Source: Candidatus Aminicenantota bacterium
GTDB lineage: Bacteria; Acidobacteriota; UBA6911; RPQK01; JAJDTT01
Direction of reading: 5' to 3'
NCBI GenBank assembly: GCA_026706325.1
Contig: JAPOYZ010000481.1
Span: 1 to 5,814 of the forward strand
DNA: 5,814 nt
The notes beneath the pieces were generated by a model. It was given only the letters and a program-made list of their open reading frames with translations. It ran no database searches and had not been told where the DNA came from. Below are positions 1 to 5,638 of this stretch, in pieces; position 1 is the stretch's first letter, and the number at the start of each line of letters is the position of its first letter. The position numbers and the translations under genes were made by a program.

Positions 1-244
1 TTCCACCATCGAGCCGTTGTCGGACGGGGCACTGGCACTGCAGATGGTGGCTGACGGGCTCGAGGTGAGGGTACCCGCAACCGAGGCCGCCAGGCACATG
101 GGGCTCCTGAAGGGAATGATGAATCGGATTTACGGAAAGAGGAGTTCCCCCCCCGCGTACGTCGACCTGCGTTACGAGGGTCAGGTCGTCGTCGGGTCGC
201 GTCCGGTCTCGGCTGCCAGGGGCCGTCGACAGAGGGGAGGTTGA
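1..244 (+). CDS. ftsQ: Cell division protein FtsQ, C-terminal part (5' end outside the window)
   Basis: This is the last 80 or so residues of a bitopic division protein; the reading frame begins at base 2 and stops with TGA at 242-244. FtsQ (DivIB family) links the cytoplasmic FtsA/FtsZ ring to FtsB/FtsL and the septal peptidoglycan synthases, with most of its mass outside the inner membrane. The family evidence is the C-terminal strand AYVDLRYEGQVVV, the usual end of the FtsQ beta domain, preceded by the short segment LLKGMMNRIYGK. A short Arg/Gly-rich tail follows. The position immediately before ftsA agrees with the standard dcw order ftsQ-ftsA-ftsZ. An eight-C run at 147-154 lies inside the gene, but the frame still reads family sequence on both sides, so no frameshift is indicated. 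The POTRA domain and membrane segment are not in view. Confidence 0.88.
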   Translation, partial: STIEPLSDGALALQMVADGLEVRVPATEAARHMGLLKGMMNRIYGKRSSPPAYVDLRYEGQVVVGSRPVSAARGRRQRGG

Positions 245-247
245 GCG

Positions 248-1486
248 ATGCGCCGCGGGGACACGGTGGTTGGACTGGATCTCGGGACGACGAAAATCTG
301 CGTTGCAATCGCGGAGCTCGGAGCGGAAGGCATCGAGATCATCGGGTACGGGCACAGATCTTCCGATGGCTTGCGCAGGGGCGCTGTCGTCGACGCGGAA
401 AAGACTGTGCAGGCGGTAAGGGGGGCCGTGCACCAGGCCGAATTGATGGCAGGTATTGAAATCGAGGCAGTGCTTGCAAGCATCTCGGGTGAACACATTC
501 GCGGTTTCGACAGCCGGGGCTCCATCGCCGTGGGCGACGGCGGGCCCGAAGTCACACAAGAGGATCGAGACCGGGTCGTGGAGGCTGCCAGGACCGTGGC
601 GATTCCATTCGACCGCGAGGTGCTTCACGTGCTTCCTCAGGAATTCTCAATCGACGACCAGGCTGGCATCCGCGATCCCGTCGGTATGACGGGGGTCCGC
701 CTGGAATCGTCGGTGCATATCGTCACGGGCGCCGCCACCTCGGTGCGAAACATCAGCAGGAACATCGAGCGAACGGAGATGGAGGTGGATGGCATCGTCG
801 TCGAACCGTTGGCATCCAGCCGGGCGGTATTGCGCCAGGAAGAGAAGGATGTGGGGGTCTGCGTCGTCGATATTGGAGGCAGTACAACCGACCTTGCGAT
901 CCATTGCGATGGTTCCGTCCGCCGTACCTCGGTGGTCGGCGTCGGGGGACAGAACGCCACGAGCGACATTGCGATCTGCCTGCGCACCAGTTGGCCCCTG
1001 GCGGAGGACATGAAGTGCCGTTACGGAATGGCCCTGGCGGAGTGCGCCGACAAGAACGACGTCGTCCAACTGAAGGGAGTGGGCGGACGGAAACCGGTGG
1101 AGGTAGCGAAAAGGGATCTCGCGACCATCATCGAGGCGCGCATGAAAGAGATCTTCGCCATGGTCCGGCGCGAGATCGACGGCAGCGGGTACGGCGATCG
1201 CCTTGGCGCGGGAATCGTGCTGACTGGAGGAGGGTCGCTCGTTGAAGGAGCGGTTGAGCTCGCCGAACGGTCGATCGGGATTCCGGTGAGGCTGGGGGTT
1301 CCCGCGGCGTTTCCCGGCGTCGGCGAGCGCCTTGCGAACCCTTGCTATGCCGCCGTGCTGGGGCTGGTGTTGATGGCGGCCGACGCCGACAGCTGTGGTT
1401 TCAGCCAGCACCCGGAAGGGACGGGATCCGGAGTGTTCGGGGCAGCTGCCGGCCGCATGAAGAATTGGATAGCGACGTTTCTGTAG
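248..1486 (+). CDS. ftsA: Cell division protein FtsA, actin-like membrane anchor of the Z ring
   Basis: FtsA is an actin-family ATPase that polymerises on the inner membrane, tethers FtsZ and recruits later division proteins. The 412-residue product matches the usual length of about 410-420. Visible in order are the phosphate-1 loop GLDLGTTKICVAIAE (residues 9-23), a 1C (SHS2-like) domain around 70-160 with ASISGEHIRGFDSRG, the phosphate-2 motif VVDIGGSTTDLAI (207-218), the segment GGQNATSDIAICLRT (233-247) followed by AEDMKCRYG, and the adenosine motif GIVLTGGGSLVEGAVELA (322-339). A variable linker leads to the C-terminal amphipathic membrane-targeting helix GRMKNWIATFL (402-412). The ATG at 248 is chosen because GGGGAGG at 234-240 sits 7 bases upstream and the P-loop begins within ten residues. 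It starts 3 bases after the ftsQ stop, so translational coupling is likely. No key motif is missing. Confidence 0.97.
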   Translation: MRRGDTVVGLDLGTTKICVAIAELGAEGIEIIGYGHRSSDGLRRGAVVDAEKTVQAVRGAVHQAELMAGIEIEAVLASISGEHIRGFDSRGSIAVGDGGPEVTQEDRDRVVEAARTVAIPFDREVLHVLPQEFSIDDQAGIRDPVGMTGVRLESSVHIVTGAATSVRNISRNIERTEMEVDGIVVEPLASSRAVLRQEEKDVGVCVVDIGGSTTDLAIHCDGSVRRTSVVGVGGQNATSDIAICLRTSWPLAEDMKCRYGMALAECADKNDVVQLKGVGGRKPVEVAKRDLATIIEARMKEIFAMVRREIDGSGYGDRLGAGIVLTGGGSLVEGAVELAERSIGIPVRLGVPAAFPGVGERLANPCYAAVLGLVLMAADADSCGFSQHPEGTGSGVFGAAAGRMKNWIATFL

Positions 1487-1559
1487 AAGGCGAGTATCGA
1501 AGAATGGAAAATCAACCGCAGGGGGAAGTCGCCAGCGACAGCCTCCCTCACAGTCTTTC

Positions 1560-1567
1560 AAAGGAGG
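1560..1567 (+). promoter_or_regulatory. Strong ribosome binding site that fixes the ftsZ start
   Basis: AAAGGAGG is a full 8-base match to the anti-Shine-Dalgarno end of 16S rRNA (CCTCCTTT) and lies 5 bases before the ATG at 1573. It is the best such site in the window and fits the need for FtsZ in large excess over FtsA. It argues against the in-frame upstream ATG at 1504, which has no comparable site. Confidence 0.85.
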
Positions 1568-1572
1568 ATGAA

Positions 1573-2715
1573 ATGACGTTCAAGATCATCGATTTCGATC
1601 AGAAGGCGAAAATCAAGGTGGTAGGCGTAGGAGGGGCGGGGGGCAACGCCATCAACCGCATGGTTGAGGCGGGAGTCCACGGCGTGGAATTCGTCGCCAT
1701 CAACACCGACAGCCAGGATCTGGATGTCTCGAAAGCCGACCACTGCCTCATCATCGGGGACTCCATCACCCGCGGACTCGGCGCCGGCGCCAAACCGGAG
1801 ACGGGACGGCAGGCGATCGAAGAGGACCGCGACATGGTCGTCCAACATCTCAGCGATACGGATCTCGTATTCATAACCGCCGGCATGGGAGGCGGAACCG
1901 GGACCGGGGCGGCTCCCGTAGTTGCCGAACTCGCCAAGGAGCAGGGGGCCTTGACCGTGGGTATAGTCACGGAGCCGTTCCAGTTCGAGGGGAGGCACCG
2001 CATGAGCAATGCGCGGGTCGGGATCTCCGAGATGCAGGAGCACGTCGATACGTTGATAGTGATAAAGAACCAGCGCCTGCTTTCGATCTGTTCGCGGGAA
2101 ACCTCGCTCGACGAGGCGTTTTTTCGCGCCGACGAAGTTCTGTTGCAGGCCACCCGGGGCATCTCCGACCTCATCACCATTCCCGGCATGATAAACCTCG
2201 ATTTCAACGACGTGAAGACGGTCATCACCGAAGGGGGCGACGCCATGATCGGGGTCGGCTCGCACAAGGGAGAGAACCGCTCTCTCGAAGCGGCGAAGAA
2301 AGCGATCAGCAGTCCCCTGCTCGAGGACGTCTCCATCGAGGGGGCCAGAGGAGCCCTGATCAACATTACCTCCAGCTCGAACCTCACCCTCTACGAGGCA
2401 AATGAAGCTGCCTCGATAATCCAGGAATCCGCCGGACATGAGGCCAACATCATCTTCGGAACGGTAATCGATGAGGACCTTGTGGACGAAATGCGCGTCA
2501 CCGTCATCGCAACCGGTTTTTATCTCAACAAAAGGGCGGGCCGTTACGACAACCTCGAAGAGAAGCAGGTTCCCCGGGGGCCGCAACGAACCCTGGAGAC
2601 AATTCAGCCGGAGTTCGGGGGATTTCCACAGGCTTCGAGCGAGGGAGCCGAAGAGGACGGTCAAACGAATCGCGATTTCGACTACCCGGCCATTCTGCGC
2701 AACAAAACGGCCTGA
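1573..2715 (+). CDS. ftsZ: Cell division protein FtsZ, tubulin-like GTPase
   Basis: FtsZ polymerises with GTP into the cytoplasmic Z ring that positions and guides septal wall synthesis. The 380-residue product has KIKVVGVGGAGGNAINRM near the N terminus (13-30), NTDSQDL (44-50), the tubulin signature GGGTGTG (106-112), NQRLLSI (166-172), and the T7 synergy loop NLDFND (208-213) with the acidic residues that complete the neighbour's GTPase site. The core ends near residue 316 (VIATGF). A short, hydrophilic linker of about 50 residues leads to the C-terminal peptide DFDYPAILRNK (368-378), which binds FtsA and other partners. The start at 1573 is set by the ribosome binding site and by the family N terminus. 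An in-frame ATG at 1504 would add 23 residues (beginning MENQPQGEV), and this seems less likely. It follows ftsA by 86 bases. The usual dcw block ends here. Confidence 0.98.
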   Translation: MTFKIIDFDQKAKIKVVGVGGAGGNAINRMVEAGVHGVEFVAINTDSQDLDVSKADHCLIIGDSITRGLGAGAKPETGRQAIEEDRDMVVQHLSDTDLVFITAGMGGGTGTGAAPVVAELAKEQGALTVGIVTEPFQFEGRHRMSNARVGISEMQEHVDTLIVIKNQRLLSICSRETSLDEAFFRADEVLLQATRGISDLITIPGMINLDFNDVKTVITEGGDAMIGVGSHKGENRSLEAAKKAISSPLLEDVSIEGARGALINITSSSNLTLYEANEAASIIQESAGHEANIIFGTVIDEDLVDEMRVTVIATGFYLNKRAGRYDNLEEKQVPRGPQRTLETIQPEFGGFPQASSEGAEEDGQTNRDFDYPAILRNKTA

Positions 2716-2730
2716 CATCCCCTTTCTCGA

Positions 2731-2751
2731 GGGGGCGGTGGTTCCGCCCCC
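2731..2751 (+). terminator. GC-rich hairpin after ftsZ (first of three)
   Basis: GGGGGCGG (2731-2738) and CCGCCCCC (2744-2751) form a perfect 8-bp stem around the loop TGGTT, 15 bases after the ftsZ stop. It has no T tract directly behind it, so it may stabilise the ftsZ mRNA 3' end or pause polymerase rather than terminate on its own. Confidence 0.55.
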
Positions 2752-2766
2752 GGGGTAACGAACCCC
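2752..2766 (+). repeat. Second tandem stem-loop after ftsZ
   Basis: GGGGT (2752-2756) pairs with ACCCC (2762-2766) around a 5-base loop. It abuts the first hairpin with no gap, so the two could stack coaxially. AACCCC (2761-2766) can instead pair with GGGGTT (2774-2779), which would destroy the third hairpin. Confidence 0.4.
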
Positions 2767-2767
2767 C

Positions 2768-2795
2768 TTGACAGGGGTTTGACCCCTTTTGTCAT
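2768..2795 (+). promoter_or_regulatory. Possible sigma-70-type promoter for purE
   Basis: A perfect TTGACA (2768-2773) is followed after 16 bases by TGTCAT (2790-2795), a 4 of 6 match to TATAAT. It lies about 100 bases before purE and overlaps the third hairpin. The -10 is poor, and a TTGACA by chance is plausible, so this is a weak call. Confidence 0.2.
2773..2790 (+). terminator. Candidate weak intrinsic terminator (third stem-loop)
   Basis: AGGGG (2773-2777) pairs with CCCCT (2783-2787) around TTTGA and is followed by TTT and then GTCATTT. GACA (2770-2773) could also pair with TGTC (2790-2793) across a TTT bulge. The stem is short and the T run is broken, so termination may be partial, allowing some read-through into purE. 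Confidence 0.4.
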
Positions 2796-2891
2796 TTGCG
2801 CCCGGACAAGTGAGGTCAAGCGCGGCCATTTCCGGTGGTTCCAAACACCCCTGTGCGCCGCGGACCGGCATCGGACCCGGGAGGGGAGTGA

Positions 2892-3341
2892 ATGGCTGTC
2901 GAAGTAGGTATCGTCATGGGGAGCAAATCGGATGAGCCCACCATGCAGAAAGGGGCCGACCTTCTGGGCGAACTCGGCGTCGAGTACGAGATGGTGGTTT
3001 CTTCCGCGCATCGAAACCCGGAACGCACCGCCGAATACGCCCGCGGGGCTCGTGCAAGGGGACTGCGTGTGCTGATCGCAGGGGCGGGATTGGCAGCGGC
3101 CCTACCCGGCGTCGTGGCGGCGCATACCACCCTTCCCGTGATCGGCGTCCCCGTTGGATCGGGCGCCCTCAATGGTCTGGATTCCCTCTATTCGATCGTG
3201 CAGATGCCTCCGGGGATTCCGGTGGCCACTGTCGGAATCGACAACGCCCGGAATGCCGCCATGCTGGCCGCGCAGATCCTGGCGTTGTCCGACGGGAAGA
3301 TCGCCCGGGCAATCGATGCCTATCGCGACCAGTGGTCATAG
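2892..3341 (+). CDS. purE: PurE, N5-carboxyaminoimidazole ribonucleotide mutase (class I-like)
   Basis: PurE converts N5-CAIR to CAIR in cytoplasmic de novo purine synthesis, downstream of PurK, and forms octamers. The 149-residue product is slightly shorter than the usual 160-170. It shows the N-terminal phosphate site MGSKSDEPTM (9-18), the active-site loop SSAHRNP (37-43), LPVIGVPV (81-88), and LDSLYSIVQMPPGIPVATVGID (split here as LDSLYSIVQM at 96-105 and PPGIPVATVGID at 106-117), followed by NAAMLAAQIL. The usual AGGAAHLPG segment reads AGLAAALPG (65-73), so the motif histidine (His75 in E. coli numbering) is Ala70; the loop histidine His40 is kept. The sequence is otherwise class I rather than class II, which has AGRSNALSG. 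The start is preceded by GGGAGGGGAG, about 5 bases away. No purK is in view. kptA begins 28 bases after it, probably in the same transcript. Confidence 0.93.
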   Translation: MAVEVGIVMGSKSDEPTMQKGADLLGELGVEYEMVVSSAHRNPERTAEYARGARARGLRVLIAGAGLAAALPGVVAAHTTLPVIGVPVGSGALNGLDSLYSIVQMPPGIPVATVGIDNARNAAMLAAQILALSDGKIARAIDAYRDQWS

Positions 3342-3369
3342 GTAACAGTCGAACGCACTAAGGAAACAG

Positions 3370-4158
3370 GTGGAGATGCAAAGAGAGAGACCCAGGAGGG
3401 GTGTGGATCGGCGCCGTATCTCGAAGTTGCTGTCCCTGATTCTGCGCCACCGGCCGGACGAATTCGGACTCAACATGGACGAATACGGGTACATTCCCCT
3501 CGAAGAAGTCACCGAGGCCGTGCAGCAGAGATATGCGGAAGTGGGCGAGGAGGATATTCGCAGGCTTGTCGAAGATTCGAGACCCAAGCGGTTCGAGATC
3601 GTCGAGGAATACATCCGGGCACTGTATGGCCACAGTTTCTACCTGGAGATCGACGACGACCCCATCGACCCCCCGGAAAAGCTGTTCATGGGGACGACTG
3701 TAAAGGCAGGCCGCAAGGTGCCTGAGGAAGGACTTCGTCCAGTCGACCGCTCCTACCTCCATTTGAGCATGACCAGGGAGGTCGCCGAAGCGCGCAGTCA
3801 CGAGCCCGGGGAGCCGTGTGTCGTCGAGATCGAAGCGAAGCGGGCATTCGAAGAGGGCGGGATCGAGTTTTACGCCCGGGGCGAGGTGATTCTTTCCCGG
3901 GAAATACCGGTGGAGTTCGTGGGGGAAGTGAGTGGACTCGACGCTGCTCCGGTCAACCGCGGCGACGAACGCTCCAGGCCGGGTGGGCGTCGGTCCGGGG
4001 AACCCGGACCCCCGGCGGAATCCGAGGCTGCCGACAGGGTCTCCGGAAGGGAGTTCCAGGAAGCCACCAGTGAGCCGGTCCGGGATGCATCGAGGGACCT
4101 GCCAGGGGAACCGATCACCTACGGCCGCAAACCCCGGCGAGAGACCGGCCGCCGCTGA
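3370..4158 (+). CDS. kptA: RNA 2'-phosphotransferase, Tpt1/KptA family, with C-terminal extension
   Basis: Tpt1/KptA removes an internal 2'-phosphate from RNA using NAD+, giving ADP-ribose 1'',2''-cyclic phosphate. In eukaryotes it completes tRNA splicing; the bacterial role is unsettled. Residues 13-185 form the family core: a winged-helix-like N-lobe with RRISKLLSLILRHRPDEFGL (14-33) carrying Arg26-His27, and YIRALYGHS (81-89) with Arg83. An ADP-ribosyltransferase-like lobe follows, with LFMGTT (105-110), GLRPVDRSYLHLS (121-133, Arg127) and a final strand GEVILSREIPVEFV (171-184). The family usually has HGT where this has MGT. Residues about 188-262 are a charged, Gly/Pro/Arg/Glu-rich, probably disordered tail absent from typical members of about 180 residues. 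The start is GTG 3370, with AAGGA (3360-3364) 5 bases upstream; ATG 3376 is an alternative that removes two residues. Confidence 0.85.
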   Translation: MEMQRERPRRGVDRRRISKLLSLILRHRPDEFGLNMDEYGYIPLEEVTEAVQQRYAEVGEEDIRRLVEDSRPKRFEIVEEYIRALYGHSFYLEIDDDPIDPPEKLFMGTTVKAGRKVPEEGLRPVDRSYLHLSMTREVAEARSHEPGEPCVVEIEAKRAFEEGGIEFYARGEVILSREIPVEFVGEVSGLDAAPVNRGDERSRPGGRRSGEPGPPAESEAADRVSGREFQEATSEPVRDASRDLPGEPITYGRKPRRETGRR

Positions 4159-4205
4159 CAGCCTCGCCGCGGTAAGCGGATCCGCAGCCGGAAACCCACC
4201 AGCAC

Positions 4206-4248
4206 GGTCGGCAACCGCCTGATCTGTCAGGAGCGGATAGCTCCGACC
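4206..4248 (+). ncRNA. Three-tier nested hairpin, possible structured RNA
   Basis: GGTCGG (4206-4211) pairs with CCGACC (4243-4248). Inside it CCG (4215-4217) pairs with CGG (4234-4236), and inside that CCTGA (4218-4222) pairs with TCAGG (4227-4231) around the loop TCTG. Only small internal loops separate the tiers. An alternative fold pairs GGAGC (4230-4234) with GCTCC (4240-4244). The direction of transcription is not known. It matches no RNA family I can name. Confidence 0.3.
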
Positions 4249-4319
4249 CACGGCAACACCCCACCCGAAGAAAGACGCGGGCCCGAAGGACCGGTGGGCT
4301 GCGCGGTTTGCCGCCGGGT
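4246..4319 (+). ncRNA. Second long nested stem, possible structured RNA
   Basis: ACCC (4246-4249) pairs with GGGT (4316-4319) and CGGCAA (4251-4256) with TTGCCG (4308-4313). An inner arm pairs CGCG (4276-4279) with CGCG (4302-4305) and GCCC (4281-4284) with GGGC (4296-4299). Three bases (4246-4248) are shared with the preceding hairpin, so the outermost pairs of the two compete. CCCACC (4195-4200) could also pair with GGTGGG (4294-4299), a possible switch or pseudoknot. Confidence 0.3.
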
Positions 4320-4334
4320 GAGGTTGGGGGGGAT

Positions 4335-4361
4335 CGCCGAGAGGATCCTTCACCCTCGGTG
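4335..4361 (+). repeat. Hairpin, possibly part of a degenerate extragenic repeat
   Basis: CGCCGAG (4335-4341) pairs with CTCGGTG (4355-4361), seven pairs with one G-U. The loop holds the palindrome AGGATCCT (4342-4349). The words GAGGATCCTTCAC here and CAGGAATGACA at 4462-4472 resemble the two ends of common dispersed extragenic repeats, but only one copy is in the window. Confidence 0.3.
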
Positions 4362-4410
4362 TTTCCAGAAGGGCTCTCTTTTTGCAGCCTCGATTCCCAG
4401 GGGCAAGGGA

Positions 4411-4434
4411 CCTTCCTCAGTGAAGGGGTTTTTT
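4411..4434 (+). terminator. Candidate intrinsic terminator, + strand
   Basis: CCTTC (4411-4415) pairs with GAAGG (4422-4426) around CTCAGT, followed by GG and six T (4429-4434). It could end the purE-kptA transcript or a structured RNA encoded just upstream. The stem is short, so efficiency is uncertain. Confidence 0.45.
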
Positions 4435-4672
4435 CCCGGGATCTGCTTGCGCCTGCCTCGCCAGGAATGACAGCCCTGGCCAACGGGATTTCCCGGGGCG
4501 ACGGCGGCCCCCCGCTCCGTGCGCGCCATTCTCCGGGTTTTAGTCCGGGCTGCTTTTTTTCTTTAGGTTGGGGTGTGGAAGAGGGGACCGGACCTTCGGG
4601 ACTCCCCCCTTCATCCCGTCTCCTTCAGAGAACGAAAATGCCATGACCACCCACTTACAGGGCAGGGGTGAA

Positions 4673-5638
4673 ATGACGACGGTTCCTCTCGAGGCTTCAC
4701 TGCTCTCCAAGCTCGCCGGGCTGGCGCGGCTGGCGATGGGACTGGTGTTCCTCACCGCCGGCGCCGCCAAATCCTGGGACCCCGTCATCTTCTACTGGGA
4801 GGTGGTCTCCTATCTCGATATGCTCGCCGTAGACCGCCAGGCCTGGCACAGTCTCGGCTCCGCGGCCATCTACCTGGCCCCGGTCGAGGTCGCGGTCGGA
4901 CTGGCGCTGCTGCTCAACTGGAAGCAGCGGTTTGTCTTTCCGGTGGCGGTGGGGCTGATGGCCATTTTCCTGGGGCTGACCTTTTACGCCTGGCGGACCG
5001 GAGCCAACGTCGATTGCGGATGCTTCGGCGCTTTGGCGGAGCGCTCTCCCGGCCAGGCCGCGGCCGAGGACACGGTGATGCTGGGGCTGCTGCTGCTGGG
5101 GTGGTGGCGGGGGAACCTGCGATGGCCGCGCCCCGGACTTGCCCGTGCCCCGGTTATCGCCGGCGTCGGGACCCTCGTCGCCCTGGCCGTCACCGGAATG
5201 CGCTTCTATCCCCAGGCCGACCGGCTCGCAGGTTCCGACCTGAAGCCGGGAATGGCTCTGCAGGGACTGGAGCTCAAGGGAGTCGATGTCGACCTAAGTT
5301 CGGGAAGCTATCTCATCGAGCTGTTCAACCCGAAATGTTCACGCTGTAAAAAGGCGGTGCCCAAGCTCAACCGCTGGGCCGCCTCCGGCCGGTTTCCGCG
5401 TCTCATCGGCCTCAACGAATACGCCCAGGACTCGCCCGAGCTCAAGGAGTTCGTAGGACAGATGAGACCTCGCTTCGACATAGCGACGATCTCGTCTTCG
5501 GACTGGATGCGGCTCACCGCGGGCCACGGCTGGCCGCGCCTTGCCTGGATCGAAGACGGGGTGGTCATGCATGTCTGGGAGTATGACCGCATGCCCACGG
5601 ACCGGCAGCTGGAGAAACGGCTCGCCGCCGGCTCCTGA
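4673..5638 (+). CDS. MauE/DoxX-like membrane protein fused to a periplasmic thioredoxin-like domain
   Basis: The 321-residue product has about five membrane segments (near residues 15-32, 63-81, 87-107, 132-146 and 159-177). A thioredoxin-like domain fills the rest. The loop after segment 3 carries DCGCFG (114-119), the cysteine motif of the MauE/DoxX redox-associated membrane family. The soluble domain has FNPKCSRCKKAVPKL (218-232) with a CxxC pair at Cys222/Cys225, and a probable cis-proline at GWPRL (286-290, Pro288). Positively charged loops (NWKQR; RGNLRWPRPGLAR) put the N terminus in the cytoplasm and both cysteine pairs outside. The arrangement resembles MauE plus MauD of methylamine utilisation joined in one chain, suggesting thiol-disulfide transfer to exported proteins; the substrate is unknown. 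The start at 4673 has AGGGG 4 bases upstream; ATG 4643 would add ten hydrophilic residues. The stop abuts the next start. Confidence 0.85.
   Translation: MTTVPLEASLLSKLAGLARLAMGLVFLTAGAAKSWDPVIFYWEVVSYLDMLAVDRQAWHSLGSAAIYLAPVEVAVGLALLLNWKQRFVFPVAVGLMAIFLGLTFYAWRTGANVDCGCFGALAERSPGQAAAEDTVMLGLLLLGWWRGNLRWPRPGLARAPVIAGVGTLVALAVTGMRFYPQADRLAGSDLKPGMALQGLELKGVDVDLSSGSYLIELFNPKCSRCKKAVPKLNRWAASGRFPRLIGLNEYAQDSPELKEFVGQMRPRFDIATISSSDWMRLTAGHGWPRLAWIEDGVVMHVWEYDRMPTDRQLEKRLAAGS

Larger units (their letters stand above)
4159..4672. other. Gene-free spacer rich in inverted repeats
   Basis: No reading frame here resembles a protein: the open frames on either strand are Ser/Gly/Pro/Arg-rich and lack family motifs. 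The left half (about 4160-4320) contains a palindrome GCGGATCCGC (4176-4185) and two large nested hairpins listed separately. The middle contains a 7-bp hairpin (4335-4361) and a terminator-like hairpin with T6. The right half has C- and G-runs, a direct repeat of CCGGG at 4533-4537 and 4544-4548, and a T7 tract at 4554-4560. I do not recognise tRNA, rRNA, tmRNA, RNase P RNA, SRP RNA or a known riboswitch core in it. Confidence 0.6.

Noticed and set aside
147..154. Eight-C run inside ftsQ as a possible frameshift
   Set aside because: The frame reads FtsQ-like sequence on both sides of it and ends in a stop just before ftsA.
647..1561. A 304-residue open frame on the minus strand opposite ftsA
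   Set aside because: It is the shadow of ftsA, with Arg/His/Asp-rich composition and no recognisable domain.
1558..2871. A 437-residue open frame on the minus strand opposite ftsZ
   Set aside because: It lies antisense to a certain ftsZ and shows no family motif; long antisense frames are common at this GC content.
4206..4319. Known ncRNA such as RNase P RNA, SRP RNA, tmRNA, 6S RNA or a cobalamin, SAM or c-di-GMP riboswitch
   Set aside because: I could not find the conserved core words of any of these on either strand.
3358..4353. A 331-residue open frame on the minus strand opposite kptA
   Set aside because: It covers the clear KptA core antisense, with no motif or convincing ribosome binding site.
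4115..4483. Minus-strand frame of 122 residues in the spacer
   Set aside because: Ser/Gly/Arg/Pro-rich sequence without a fold or motif; the spacer is better explained by inverted repeats.
4308..4646. Plus-strand frame of 112 residues in the spacer
   Set aside because: It crosses the terminator-like hairpin and T tracts, and its composition looks non-coding.
4568..4672. Starting the MauE-thioredoxin gene at TTG 4568
   Set aside because: It would add 35 residues without family character from a TTG start; ATG 4673 (or 4643) is better placed before the first membrane segment.
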